Assembly: GCA_021018995.1 (NCBI GenBank)
Contig: CM037598.1
Span: 43,144,685-43,208,684, forward strand
DNA length: 64,000 bases
Direction of reading: 5' to 3'
From: Chloranthus sessilifolius
Lineage: Eukaryota; Streptophyta; Magnoliopsida; Chloranthales; Chloranthaceae
Shown here: piece after piece, positions 11,920-24,514 of the stretch
Position numbering within the stretch: position 1 is the stretch's first letter
How the letters are laid out: the number at the start of each line of letters is the position of its first letter
The notes under the pieces: model-generated
The model's input: the letters and a program-made list of their open reading frames with translations, nothing else
The model's database searches: none
What the model was told of the DNA's origin: nothing
Translations under genes and position numbers: made by a program

Positions 11920-13842
11920 TTATTCATCTGAGAAGGAATCATTAATGGGCAAGCTCTCTTGTTCCGCAACTGAGATCCTGGATAGCTGGTCTGCTACAAC
12001 ATTCTCAACCCCCTTCTTGTCGTTGATCTCTAAATCAAATTCCTGCAAAAGCAAAACCCATCTTATCAGTCTGGCTTTGGCATCTTTTTTGGACAAGAGA
12101 TATTTTAGGGCTGAGTGATCAGTAAACACAATGATCTTAGATCCCAGCACATATGATCAAAATTTCTCCAAAGCAAATACAATAGCCAACAACTCCTTTT
12201 CAATTGTTGTATAATTCAACTGGGCATCAGCAATTGATTTGCTTGCATAAGCCATTACACTTGGTGCCTTGCCTTTTCTTTGTCCCAAAACTGCACCAAT
12301 AGCAAAGTCTAATGCATCACACATCAGCTCGAATGGCAAGGAGAAATCAGGAGCTTGTAAAATGGGAGTAGTAGTCAAACATGTCTTTAGCAATTCAAAG
12401 GCAGCCAAGCATTTATCATTGAATTCAAATGGAACCTCCTAGCACAACAGGTGGCAAAGAGGTTTGGAAATTTGACTGAAATCTTTGATGAACGTTCGAT
12501 AGAAACCAGCATGACCCAGAAATGGCCTAACTTGCTTGACAGTTTTGGGTGGGGGTAGATGTGCAATTAAGTCAATTTTAGCTTGATCAACCTCTATCCC
12601 TTTGTGGGAGACAACATGCTCTAAGACAGTTCCTTGAGTCACCATGAAGTGACTCTTCTCCCAACTTAAGACTAGGTTGGTTTCTTCACATCTTTACAAT
12701 ACCAGGCTAAGGTGTTGTAAGCATTGACTGAAATCATCCCCATAAATGAAAAAATCATCCATAAAAATCTCCAGGAACTGATCAATCATGTCAGAGAAAA
12801 TAGCATACATACATCTTTGAAAGGAGGCAGGTGCATTGCATAGTCCAAATGGCATCCTTTTGTATGCAAAGGTTCCAAAGGGGCATGTAAAGGTTATTTT
12901 CTCTTGATCTTATGGGTATAGAGGGATCTGATTGTATCCTGAATAACCATCAAGAAAATAATAAAATGCCTTGCCTGCCAACTTATCTAAGATTTGATCA
13001 ATGAATGGCAATGGGAAATGGTCTTTACTGGTTTTCTCATTGAGCTTCTTGTAATCTATACACACCCTCCAACTAGTGGTCTGTCTGGTTGGGATCAGCT
13101 CCCCTGAGTTTGCTTGAACTACAGTTATCTCGAATTTCTTAGGCACCACCTAGGTAGGTGCCACCCATTGAAAATCTGAGATGGGGTAAATGACCCCAAC
13201 ATCTAACAGCTTGACAACTTCTTTCATGACAACCTCCTGCATATGTGGGTTCAATTTCCTTTGCATCTCTCTAGAAGGTTTGGAGCCCACTTCAAGATGA
13301 ATCTTGTGCATGCACACAGTAGGATTTATACCTCCAAGATCTACAATAGTCCACCCTATTACTCTCTTATACTTTCTCAGCACACAAAGTAGTTCTTCCT
13401 CTTGCTCAAGAGTGAGGGAGGAAGAAATTATGACTGACAATTTCTTATTAGCTGCTAGGAAAGTATACTTAAAAGATTTTGGGAGCTGCTTCAGCTCCAC
13501 ATCTAGGGGACTAATGAGTGAAGGCAGTAGGGGTGCCTTAGAAGGTGGTGGAAGAGATAACAAGGCTGGTTTCCCTGGGTGATGCTTTGCTGGATCCACT
13601 TTAGAATTTACAGTTTGCACTTGCTCAAGCTCAGAGGTGAAGGCTTTCTCTTCCATAGTTTCCTTCCAAACTTCATCAAAAACATCAAACAAATCATTAT
13701 TGAACAGAAGTTCGGGTAGAGTTTCTTCCACTAACTCATTCAGCAACTCAATGGAAAAATAGTCCTCATTATCTAAATCGTGCTGATGAGCTGCATTATA
13801 CACATTCAATTTGACTTTCATATTACCAAAGGTTACTTCCAT
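11920..13842 (-). pseudogene. pol: reverse transcriptase-RNase H of element B, broken
   Basis: Copies genomic RNA to DNA. The RT begins around 13842 with linker sequence. It shows [32 protein letters not shown] and the FMDDF active site near 12760. RNase H follows ([38 protein letters not shown]). Stops interrupt it at about 13150, 12907, 12690, 12436 and 12154. Compared with element C, four of these fall on Gln or Arg codons and fit C-to-T change. The enzyme cannot be made from this copy. Confidence 0.88.
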
Positions 13843-13857
13843 GACTCTTGATCTACA

Positions 13858-14232
13858 TTAAATGTAAGCATTGGCAGTAGCCAAGAAGGGCCAACCCAAA
13901 ATCATAGGGATGGAAGTAGCACACTTGCTCCGCTCCATATCTAGCACCAGAAAATCTGTAGGATAAAAGAATTTGTCAACCCCAACCAAGACGACTTCTA
14001 TGATGCCCACAAGCTTCCTTTCAGATATGTCAGCTACTTGTAAGACTACATATGTGGGCTTCAACTCACCTAAGCCCAACTTCTCATATACTGAATATGG
14101 AAGTAAATTTACACTAGCTCCCAGATCTAATAAGGCTTTTTCAATGGTATGATCCCCAATGATGCAGGGGATAGTGGGAACTCTGGGGTCTTGGAGCTTG
14201 GTTGGAGTTGCTATAGTCAAGACTTGGTTCAC
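13858..14232 (-). pseudogene. pr: aspartic protease of element B
   Basis: Processes the Gag-Pol polyprotein. The catalytic region reads LLDLGASVNLLPYSVYEKLG, the Athila form of the D-T/S-G motif. A flap-like VVLQVADIS follows, then MILGWPFLATANAYI. The segment is open but ends in a TAA just before a stretch (CRSRVMEVTFGNMKVKLN) that continues into pol. Confidence 0.82.
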
Positions 14233-14301
14233 TTCTTCTGCTGAAAAGACTTTTTTGGATAGGTGAATCCTCGATTGTCTTTTGTTGGTGTAATGATCTT
14301 T

Positions 14302-16205
14302 TTAAAACTTGGCATAGGTTGGCACTTGCTTAATTGCATCAAGTAATGGTAAGTTGATCTTTACTTGCTTAAAGGTTTCCATCATTTCCTCTACTTTGGC
14401 ATTCCCCTTATCAAAAAGAGAAGCTGCTTTTAAAGCATTTGGAAATGGCAAATGGGGAACTGGCCTCCCATTTGTAGCCTTAGCCAACTCATCAAAATAT
14501 TTTTATATTTATTTTCAATTTTTTCTTCTTTTTTTTCTTTTTTCTGTTGGGTAGCATTAACATCTCCCTTATTCAAACTAGGCTGCTCCTGTTGGACATT
14601 CTTTGGGACTGCATCATCATCTTCCTCAAAATTTGTTAAAGGCCCACAACCTACCTGATTTTTTACCAGCCTTCCACTTCTTAATGTGGTGACAGATTTA
14701 GCTTCCTCATGGGAAGAAGAGACTTCACCTACCACATATTATTTCTTTGGATTGTCCATGGGCTAACTAGGCAACCTACCTTCCTCTCTCTTTGTCAATG
14801 TGGTAGACAGTTGACCAAGATGGTCTTCTATCTTTTTGATACTCTGACTATGAGAGTGGACTATTTGAGACAAAGAGCGTAAGTTCTGCAATGAGGCTAG
14901 AACTTGCTCTTCAAAAGAGGATGTTCTAGAAGCTAAAGTTTGGGCATTTGGTTGCAAAGGCTGAACCATGGCCTGAGCCATAGGTTGCTGGTATTGGATC
15001 CTTGGAACAAAATTCTATTGATAAGTTTGGGGAGCAGTTTTAAAAGGCATTTGGTATGGTTGCTGGTAGAACTAATGCTGGAACTGCTACTGGATTTGAT
15101 TTTGTACATTGTCTTGCTTCCACCTCAAGTTAGGGTGGTTTTTTCAGGAATAACTAGCAGTTGGTTGCTGACCAAAAAATTGAGCAGCAGCCACATGTTC
15201 CATTACCAATTCTGTTAATTGCCCAGCAGAGGGGCAATCCTGAATGGGATGAGTGTGAGATTGATAAATGGGACATGCCTCTCCAACACTAGCAACCAAT
15301 GGAGACTGCCTCTCCTCCATCATATTCTCCAGCTTTTGAGTTAAGTTGGCTACCCTTCTTTCCCAATTATTATACCCACCAATCTCATACAATTTTCCTC
15401 TTGATGTATTCTCCTTCACCATTCCTCTTGGGGTGTCCACATCCCTAGCAAGAGACTCTTGCTGTAATGAATTTTTACTAATAACATCAAATAATTCCCA
15501 TGCTTCCTCAGCTATTTTATGAAAGTATGTGCCTCCACAAGAAGCATCCACTATATTTATGCTCTTTGAGTCAATTCCTTGATAGAAACTTTGGATAAAT
15601 TATCATTCAAGAATTTAGTGGTGGGGGCACTGCCTCAACAACTGCTTAAATCTCTCCCATGCCTCATGGAAACCTTCAGTTGGGAGTTGAGAAAATGAGA
15701 GGATATTTTTCCTCAATTGACTGGTTCTAGACATGGGGAAGAATTTAGCTAGGAATTGGCTTTCAATGTCATCCCACGAGTTGATACTATTAGGGAGAAG
15801 CAAAGATAACCAGGCCCTAGATTTGTCCTTTAATGAAAAAGGTAATAGCCTAAGCTTGGTGGCTTCTGACTCTAGACCTGTAATGTTAAAGGTGGTACAC
15901 AAGGCAAGGAATTTATCCTCATGCTTGTATGGGTCCTCTTTACTCAAACCATGGAAAGAAGACAACATCTGAATGGTTGAGGACTTAATCTTATGATTAG
16001 TTTCCAGAGTAGAAAACTGGATACAAAAAGGGGAGTTATATGCACCAGGTGCATAATAATCCTTCAACAACAACCTCGGTTGCTCACCCATTGTATTAGA
16101 TTTAGTTTCAGCAGATGTAGATGGGGTTTGTTTGGGTCTAAGAATCCTTTCAACCTCTGGATTTAATGGAAAAATTTGGGTGTTGAGAGTTATTCTTCCA
16201 AACAT
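14302..16205 (-). pseudogene. gag: gag of element B, broken
   Basis: The start at 16205 (MFGRITLN) aligns with the gag starts of A and C. The core (FHGLSKEDPYKHEDKFLALC, SQLRKNILSF, LLRQCPHH) spans 15615-15960. After a break, 15551-15144 encodes the C-terminal half; its zinc knuckle reads CPIYQSHTHPIQDC, so the second Cys is Tyr. Further fragments continue to 14302 (SQIVHSHSQSIKKIEDHLGQ, then TLRSGRLV). Several stops and frameshifts are present. Confidence 0.85.
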
Positions 16206-16499
16206 ACACCACTCACACAATGCCCAAAATATAGTTCACAACTAATATAATAAGGAACAAGCACAAACAGCTAATAAATCTACAAATGCACAGATATGAA
16301 AAATAATAGAGGAGTAAAGAGATGCAAACTTCAGCACAACCTCTAGCGCAATGTTTAGAGCACCACAGATTCAGATCTGAAAAGAAAATCAAGCTACAAA
16401 ATACTACAAGTGCAATTAGTCAAACACTTAACAGGTAATCACAATTACAAATCTAAAAAAAAATAGAAACAAAACTTAGATCTAACAAGTTTAGATCAT

Positions 16500-17143
16500 T
16501 GTAGATGCTGTGAATGCCAGGCTACAAGCTCCCCATTTCTGGCTGGCTCAAAGGAGTATCCAAACTAAGGAAATCAAATATGAATAAATGAAATCTAGCT
16601 CAGAATTAACTCTAAAACCCACAATTCCATTGCAATGCTACTACTTACAATGATGTGCTTAGATCTACAATCTGTGTAGCATCCAATCTCTCACAAAGCC
16701 TCTGAAACTCTCAATTACAGATCATACCCTCACCCTAGCTACTGAAGAGGTTTTTAGCCAACCATCATTGGCTAATAGCAAGGAAGAAGAAGAAGAAGAA
16801 GAAGAAGGAAAGGAGAGGGAGAAATTGGAGGGAAAAATGAATTCGATTTCGGCCCTGCTCTCTTAATTTCGGGATGCCTTTTAATGTCGTTGCTCCTCTA
16901 TTTATACTTTTTTTCTTAGATTTGTTTCAGCCAATCAGAATTTAGAAGAATAATGCAGTTATGCTGATGTGGCTGATCCCTCTTCTAGAAGCTTTTCTCT
17001 TATTGGTCCACAACTGACAAGTATATGTGAGGTAGTTAGAGTTCCCGCTCATGCTCAGTTGAATACCAAAAATACCCCCCAGGGGTCACTGTCGTGTCTT
17101 AGAGTGTGTGCGTGAAATCTGGAAGTTGTGACTACTGAAGAAG
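16500..17143 (-). repeat. 5' LTR of element B, first remaining piece
   Basis: It aligns with 6180-6828 of the 3' LTR (for example GATGCTGTGAATGCCAGG). About 660 bp of its U5 side and the primer site are missing, deleted near 16450-16500. A TATA box lies at 16900-16906 and a GAA microsatellite near 16784. It ends in AGAAG, one target-site copy of the inserted solo LTR. Confidence 0.85.
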
Positions 17144-19013
17144 TGTTGCTTATTCTAAGTGTGCATGATTTATTTGTTTTTTGAAAACAGATTTGCAACT
17201 GCTAAGTTATACTGAATCTGGAACATTAAAAAGAGTAAAGAAATATCAGCACAGAGAGAAGTGAATTAGCCTGCAAGATCAAGGCCAATTGTAGCAAGTT
17301 TTAAATGTGATTGAGTAAAAGATCGTCCACAGAGAATTTGTTTAAAATGCAAGATGAACCTCCAAATCTGAGCTACCAGATCTGGCCTCTTATCCTATTT
17401 ACAAAGCACATAAGATGGGAGGTTGAATTTGTCACATTAACTAAATGATAAAAGTAAAAGTTAAACTAAATGATCCAGATCTGAGTTGGGAGAATTTTGA
17501 TGTAAACTTATAAAAAATGGAGAAATAATATCTAACTTTGATTTGGTCCTTGAAACAAAATGAGAATGACTGTAGATCAAATGAGAGATGATCTAATCTT
17601 CATCTGGCTACAAGCACAGATGTAAGAGAAATAAATCTAACTCAAGGATTAGATTTAGGCTTATGGCTATGGTCTGTTCACTTCAATGGCCACAGACCAT
17701 CCAATAGTCTTTAATCTAAACGCTTAATTTAGAACAAGAAATATCACTACAAATGCTGTGAGAGATTAGGTTACAAACACTAATTCCCACAGGGTTAATG
17801 AATCAAGGGAAATTGCATGAAAAACAGTAAATCTAAAGGAGTCTAGTGCAATCAGGAGATCAGAGGGAACCCTTAACATGAATCCAATTGAGAATGTACG
17901 ATTTACAGCAACCTTTTCAAATTCACCATTACAATTACAGAGCACAGCTTAAACAGCTCTCAGATTTGTAGTCTTGAATACAATTCTCTTTTAAATTACA
18001 GAGGTATCTCACAGCTCTTAATTGCAAGTAAAAGTTAGGCTATTACAGGGGTTTCAGACAAACTAGCTGATTTGGAAATGGGGGAATAGGAATGAAACTC
18101 AAAATCTGGATGCCCAAATTGGGCAAATGGTTCATCTATTTATAGTTTTCCCCAGGTCTAGCTCAGATGCGTATCGACCAATCTGAAGTGCTCAGATCTG
18201 TATCAACCAATGGTAGTCGAGCACAAGGATCCAGATCTGTTCTGGCCAATCAGAATTGCTCGATCTGGTTCAGCCAATCAGGCGACATAAGCATCAATTC
18301 TGTTATGCAATTTGAAATTCTGTTAAAGCTTCTAGAAGTTCCCGCCAAGTGATTTCATCTTCGGATGCTCACATGGGGTGGAATATGCCTTCACTTCATG
18401 CTTAGAATCTTCTGGATTGTCCCTAGGTTTTTAAATGCATTGGGACGCATGAAAAAGATTACTGAATTACCCTTGCAAAAGCTAGGAATCTCCAGAATAC
18501 CATTTCGCATAGTTTAGGGAACTTTTTGTAAGGTACTGTGACTCCTGAAGCTCTTTTCGCAAAGTTCGGGTTCTATTCGCAAGGAGTTCTCTTCTTTTCA
18601 AATAGGTCAATCATCCTTTCGAAGAGTTCAGGTGCTCTTCGAAAACTAAGCCTGGAGCTTTTAGTTCTTTTCGCAGAGTTCAGGTTCTTTTCGAAATGTT
18701 CAGATTCTCTTCGAAAAGCACTCTGTAGTGCATTTTTCTGTTTGAATTGCTCCACATTTCTTTTATGGGTTGAGACCAGGTCTTTGCCTCTTAAGCTCAG
18801 GCATTTTGACAGCTAGTGAGGTTGTCCCTTCTCTTTCTTCCTTTGGATTGACATGGATTATCATCTTTTTGGCACTTTTAGGTTGCTTTCATGGTTAAGC
18901 CTGTCTTTATTGTTAGCTGTAACATAAGCACTTAAAACACTTATTTAGTTCTCTCAAGGGTCTATCAAGGCCTAGGTTAAAGGGTGGAGAATGGTATTTT
19001 CTGGTTCTCAACA
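17144..19013 (-). repeat. solo LTR of the C family, inserted in B
   Basis: 1870 bp, ends TGTTG...CAACA, flanked by the 5-bp duplication AGAAG at 17139-17143 and 19014-19018. It resembles both C LTRs along its whole length. TATA box at 18136-18144. U3 words TTCGCA, TTCGAAAA and CTTCGAA lie at 18540-18720. A perfect 8-bp-arm hairpin lies at 17670-17699. With no internal region and intact duplications, it is best explained by recombination between the two LTRs of a former full element. Confidence 0.93.
17670..17699 (-). promoter_or_regulatory. conserved LTR leader hairpin (solo LTR)
   Basis: Arms TGGTCTGT and ACAGACCA match perfectly. The loop in sense RNA is UUGAAG. It lies 437 nt from the TATA box. 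Confidence 0.7.
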
Positions 19014-19018
19014 AGAAG

Positions 19019-19864
19019 GGCCATTGGAAGTTCCCAGAATGAATGTCGAGAGGTTTGAGGGAGCTTTTCGATGGGTTCTTGGTTTGTTTGCTCAATCTTT
19101 TGATAGGTTTGGGATAAACCTCTCCCTGGGTTGAAGTGTACTAGTCGCTAGGATTAGTCTCTCTCGATCGGTTTAAAGTAGCTCTCGATACCCTCTATTT
19201 AGTTCTTCTTCCATCCTGTCGGTGGGTTACAACCATCCTGTCAACTTGGTGAGGTGATCGATATGTTTGGGATCATCTTGATAGGTTTTGAAGGATCCTA
19301 TCGAAGGCTTCTCCTATTCTGCTTGATAGGTTTATCTGAACCTCGTGACTTCCACTGCACCTTCAACTAAGGTGTCGACAGGATTCTTTCTTTTTGCAAT
19401 CACAACCTATCGACAGGCAGCTAGAACCTTCCTATAGCTTACTGGATCTTCTCGACAGCTTGGCAATTGAGCTTCAGAACTTCTTGACAGCTTCTTCCTT
19501 GACTTTCCTCAGCTGGCACCTATTTCTGGCGCACTATTTTCCATCTGTTGGCACTCAGTAACCTCTTGGTGGGTTCAATCTATCTTCTCTATAATTGTGC
19601 TTGGTCTCAAGCATGACTTGTTGAGCCCATGACCTTCTCATGAATTTATACAACTCTGATTGTTTGACTGACAGGCTTTTGGGCTATTGTGAAATCGTGA
19701 TGAGGAACAGATTGCTTCTTTGGCCTTTTTAGGGGGATGTCTGCCCTAAGGCTGGATTATATTACTTATCTATAAAACATCCTTAACACACCTTCTTAGT
19801 CAATTCAAGGGCCTAACAAAGGTCGAGTTAGGAGGTGAAAAATGGTATTTTTCACTACTCAACA
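19019..19864 (-). repeat. 5' LTR of element B, second piece
   Basis: Resumes the B LTR after the solo insertion, aligning with about 6829-7637, and ends CTCAACA. It carries many TATCGA, TCGACAGG and CTCGATA words. Confidence 0.88.
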
Positions 19865-21150
19865 GCCACTCGAGAACAGCCACTCGAGCAGTCTCAAGTG
19901 AACCTATCGAGATGTAAAAGAACCTGTCGAGCGGCTGTCTAAACCTATTGAGGTTGATATTCTGAGGCTCGAAGCATGTATTTGTCAACTTTGAAGGATA
20001 TTTTCAGAAATCCATCAGCACAGAGGACACCTGACCTAACTGCCCCCTGTGTGCACAACTGTTTTAACAAATTTGGGGCAATACTTGGATGAAATTTAGC
20101 CACGTCATCAGGTCTTATAACTGATTTAATTCTCCACTTCTTTGATTGGCCAAGGTAGATCAAGTTCACTTAGGAATTGTATAAATAGGGAGGAATAAAA
20201 CAGATCTTAAAATCCAGAGATTTAGGAATTTTTTTGAACTCTTCCCGCCTTTTCTTCTTGTTCTTCTTATTCTTCTTGTTCTTCTTCTTCTCTCCTTAGC
20301 ACATCCATGGCTGGCTAAATCTCTATAACAGCTAATGTTAGCTCGATCCGTAATTTGAATTGTAAAAGCTTGGTAATAAGTATGGATATTGCAGAGATTG
20401 CAGATCCGAGGGTGATTTGTTATTAGTTTTTTTGGATCAATGAATTATTGGTTTTAATGTTTATTTTATATATAGATCTAGTGATTTTCATCGGATTTCT
20501 ATAGATTTTATGCGCCTATGGATGCATGAGCTTCTAGCCTTGCATCCATAGCATTTATAGTGGTTTTCTTGTTTCATTTCTTTCCCCCATGACTGGATTA
20601 TATCCATGGGATCCTCTGTGACCATTTGAGTGGACAAAGTATAGCCCTATGACTAGTCCATATCTCAGGTTGATTTGGATCTTTTTACCTTACATTTGTG
20701 TTTGTAGCCAAATGAAGGTTTTCTATAGATCTATCTTCTACTTTGCTTTACAAATCAATTTTACAGTGAAAAACTATTCCCTAGCTGTTTACTTCTCCAT
20801 ATTTTAGATTTATTTTACCAAACATCTGCTATCTTCTTCAATGCTCTCTTCCTTCATCTTTGAGTTGGCTTTTGGTTCTATTTTTAATTAGATCTATTTC
20901 ATTTCTTTTTTTAGTATAGTGACAACCAAAAAACTCCAACTTTTTCTCCTATTTTTCTTCGTATAAGTTAGAGTAGGATTAGATTTGCAAGATCTGTAGC
21001 AGATCTGGGGATTTGCTACCTTAGATCACAATTCTCTGTGGGACGATCTCTCATTCATTAAAACTTGCTACAATAGCCTTGATCTTGCAGGACTGTGTCT
21101 AATTGCCATTGTTTTTTTTGTATTGTTACATTCCATTTTTGTGCACAACA
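19865..21150 (+). repeat. 3' LTR of element E, second part
   Basis: Starts with the second GCCAC copy and carries on the E U3 (CACTCGAGAAC, TATCGAG). TATA box TATAAATA at 20181-20188, CTT-rich tract at 20250-20297, hairpin at 20614-20639. It ends CACAACA at 21150. ATTAT at 21151-21155 is the likely target duplication in the F LTR. Confidence 0.8.
20614..20639 (+). promoter_or_regulatory. conserved LTR leader hairpin (E)
   Basis: CTCTGT and ACAAAG pair with one mismatch, followed inward by ACCA/TGG and the loop UUUGAG. It lies 426 nt downstream of the TATA box, on the opposite strand to the other copies because E is plus-strand. Confidence 0.6.
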
Positions 21151-24100
21151 ATTATACATCATCAAATTTTTGCTATGCTATTATATTTATTAATAAATGT
21201 GTGGGTAAAAATATGGCAGCAAAAACAAATCAAAAAGGGGGGTGAATTGAAATAATATAAAAACAACAACAATTTATACATAGTCCTCCAAGATCCAGAG
21301 TTGTTGTAGCAAGTTATGATAAGTAAGAGTTTGTCCCATGGAGAGTGATGATCTAAAAACCTAAAGGCGTATAGTATACTCTAGATCTGGCTACAGATCT
21401 AGCAACTCTAAACCTACACTAGAAAGCAAGGTAAAGAGAGGTTGTTTAGGTGTCACAAAACTAAACTAACCTAAAAAATAGGAATAAACTATAGCTAAAG
21501 AAAGGGGGTAAAGAAGGATGATAATGGTGTGGTAAAATAAAATAAAAATGTAGAGGAGCAGGCAGCTATGGGCTAATCTTCACTGCAACTCAGATCAAGA
21601 ACTAGATCTACAACATTCCTTCACTAGGCTACAAGCACAAGTGTAAGGTAGAAGAATCCAACTCAACCCTGAGATATGAACTATTCTTAGGGCTATACTC
21701 TGTCCACTCCAATGTTCACAGAGTATCCCATGGATAAAACTATTGCAGACACTATGATTGCAAGGCTACAAGTACATGTAACCATAGGATCAAACATTCC
21801 ATGAAGATCTAGTGAGAACCACTAGAAATCACAGATTGAATGGGGAATTAGAATAAGCTGGTCATTGCTATAAAAAGCCATGCAATGAACAAGCTCTTAA
21901 GTTTGCAATCTCTACAAGATCCCAAATCTTTTCACTGAAACTTGTTTTATAAAACAAAGGAGAAGTTGGATATGCATCAGTCCCTCCTTTAGCTATAAGC
22001 ACAAAGGCAGGGAAAAAGAATCTAGCCTCATCCCTGTGATCTGGACTCATCCTAAGGCTATGATCTATCCACTTGAATGGTCATAGATCATCCCAGAGAT
22101 GTGGTCAAGCCATGGGGTCAAAACTAGAATAATAAACCTACTGCTACCACCATGTGTCCATGGTTACATGCACATGCACCCATAGGAGCATTAAACCCAT
22201 ACAGATCCCTGTGAAAACACAGGGAAAATATAGATTTAATGAGCTTTAAAAATGACATTTCATTGAATATAAAGGACTTACAATGATCTGCCCTCAAGGC
22301 AACAGTCTGTGCAAACTCCCAAAACTGCTCACTAAGTTATTACAGAACCCGATTACAGATCTGAAATAAAACCTAGCTGCTACAAAGATTTAGCTAGCAT
22401 TGCTGCTGAGCTAAGAAGGGAAGAAGAGAAATAAAACCCTAATCTAAAAATGGAAAAAACTAAAATTGATATTAGGTTAATCCTAAATGCTTTCCTAAGA
22501 CAGATTATTTTCTATTTATACAATCCATAATGCCATGAAAAGCTTTGGCCATTCAAAAGAAAGAAAGAATAAAGTTAGTTATGCCCTATTGACATGGCCT
22601 ATTTTTAACCAAGTGATGCCTCGAGATGTGTGGGACAACTAAGCACATTGGGATGTGTGCTCTAGAAGTTGTGGAATCCCCAAAATATCCTGAAGTATGA
22701 AATGGATGGCTGGAACCTGTGCCTCGAGTAGTTGAAGCTTCAGAACATCAATCTCAAGTGGTTCTCGAGCAATTGGAGGCTTCAGGCATGAATCTCGAGT
22801 GGTTTAGATAGCAGCTCGAAAGGTTGCTTCAACAGTATTTAAACAACTTGACAGGTTCATTGCTTCAGGCATTTCAGCTCGACGGGATCTCAAGTGGTTA
22901 AAATAGTAGCTCAATAGGTTGATTTACAACATATTTTAGCACTGCAACTGCTCAACATAATGCTTCAGCAACATTTAAACAACTCGACAGCTTGCTTTCA
23001 GCACAGACCAGCTCGTGGGGTTCAAAAAACCATTCGAGAGGTTAGATTTTAAGCTTCTAAACTGCTCGAGTATGTGATTTTACAACTGCTGGTCTACTCG
23101 AGGGCCTAGCTTCATTAATGAACTACTCAAATTCTTCAAGTATATAGCTTGAGTGGTTGCAGCTGCAGTAATAGCAGCTCCACAGGCTCAAGTTTCAGCC
23201 ATCTACACTACTCAAGTTCTTTAAATTTGTAGTTGTGCTGCTCATGGGCTTCAATCATCAGCTCGAGGGGATGATATGTGTAGCTCTTTAAACTGCTCGA
23301 GTGTACAATAACCAGCACCTTAAAGTGCTCGACAAGTTAAAGATCTCAGGGAACCACTCAAGTAGTTAAAATGTGCAGCTTGAAAGGATCTTCTCTTCAG
23401 CCATGAACCACTCGACTTCATTAAATGAGGTTTCAGCTCTCCAGGTCCCCAGCTCGAGGGGATTACAATGCATAAAAATAGCTCGAGTGGACTAGTAAAT
23501 GCAGCTCGAGTGGACAACACCTTAAACTGCTCAAGGTCCCTAAAAGACAACACTTTATTGTGCTTAAGTGCTTAGCATTCAGCTGCGATTTGAGCTCTAC
23601 AGCTTGGTGCATCAGCACTAAAATGCTCACATCCTTAATGGTTTCAACCACTGTTCGAGTGTGTTGAGGCAGCAGCAACAGTAGCTTGACCCTAAGCTTT
23701 GACAAGTTAGTGCAGCTACTCTTATACTTCAAGGGTGCTTTAGCAACAGCTATATGTGTGCCACTTGAGCTCCTGCACTGCTGCATATATAAAGTGCTCA
23801 AGATGTTGTGTGCAGCTGTAATTTCCTCCACAACTGTCCTATATAGTTTATTGCAGCATCAATCCACTAAGCTCGAGCGTCAACTCCCTCTCTCACTAGG
23901 ACTTCCAAGGCCACGAGACATGCTCGACAGCCCCAATGGTGTGATCCACCATGGTGCATTCAATGTAACTCCATCAACTCCACAACTTGACTCAAAATTC
24001 CTTCATCTTGGCACTAAAAGGATGGATTGCTGCACTAAGCTATACTTTATTGTCATTTGCAAAAACACACTTAAAACTTCATTATTAACTAGCTCAAAGG

Positions 24101-24151
24101 TTCATGAAAGGCCAGGTTAGAAGGTGAAAAGTGGTATATTTCAGTGCCTAA
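21151..24151 (-). repeat. LTR of Athila-type element F
   Basis: A long minus-oriented LTR recognisable from the primed-leader sequence at 21285-21345 (CCAAGATCCAGAG, GTTTGTCCCATGG), TATA box at 22512-22520, two hairpins, and a U3 of about 1.5 kb packed with CTCGAG words. It ends GCCTAACA at 24151. The left end is cut by element E, so the rest of F must lie beyond the left window edge. The right flank AGGTA lies in a chromovirus integrase remnant, so F inserted there. Confidence 0.75.
21695..22090 (-). promoter_or_regulatory. two conserved LTR hairpins (F)
   Basis: At 22061-22090 the arms TGATCTAT/ATAGATCA are perfect. At 21695-21726 the arms ATACTCTGT/ACAGAGTAT are perfect. Both differ from the TGGTCTGT/ACAGACCA arms of the solo LTR by compensating changes. 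The first lies 422 nt from the TATA box. Confidence 0.72.
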
Positions 24152-24155
24152 CAAG

Positions 24156-24275
24156 GTACTACACACGAAAATGATTCCATTAGTGCTTGTTAGATGGCGG
24201 AACCATTCGCCGGAGGAGGCTACATGGGAACACGAGTCAGACGTGTGTGACGTTTGTCTGCTGTTGTTTGAGTAA
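24156..24275 (+). pseudogene. chromovirus integrase C-terminus (element G)
   Basis: The plus frame reads through MIPLVLVRWRNHSPEEATWE and stops at 24273-24275. This is the signature end of the chromodomain in chromovirus integrases, a Ty3/gypsy branch distinct from Athila and Tat. Everything upstream is displaced by F. The motif is short but distinctive. Confidence 0.65.
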
Positions 24276-24514
24276 ACCATGTAAAATTTCAAGTCTTGTA
24301 ATAGAAATTTAAATCTGAATTTTTTTGTGAAATGGAGTAAGTTTAGTGCGAAATCATTGTGAATAAGTGTGGTGAATTATTTTGAATATGAGCATTTTCA
24401 GGTACGGATCTTGATGTCAGAAGGTGTCTCAAACATCGTACAAAAGATGTGGAAAGTAGGAAAGATAAAAGGCAAAATAGGAATAGCCGAAAAAAATAAG
24501 GTACATGTGTTCTC

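Larger units (their letters stand above)
5515..19864 (-). mobile_element. Athila-type LTR retrotransposon B, with nested solo LTR
   Basis: The element has ends TGTTG...CAACA, flanked by the 5-bp target-site duplication GCCAC at 5510-5514 and 19865-19869. Minus-strand order is: 5' LTR (truncated, and split by a solo LTR), gag, protease, RT-RNase H, integrase, motif array, small ORF, 3' UTR, 3' LTR. The primer site and part of the 5' LTR are deleted. In the stretch I compared by eye, the two LTRs differ by roughly 5 percent, more than the C pair. Confidence 0.92.

Noticed and set aside
23686..24120. Plus-strand frame of 144 codons in the F LTR
   Set aside because: Lies in U3, no recognisable motif, no counterpart in other LTRs.
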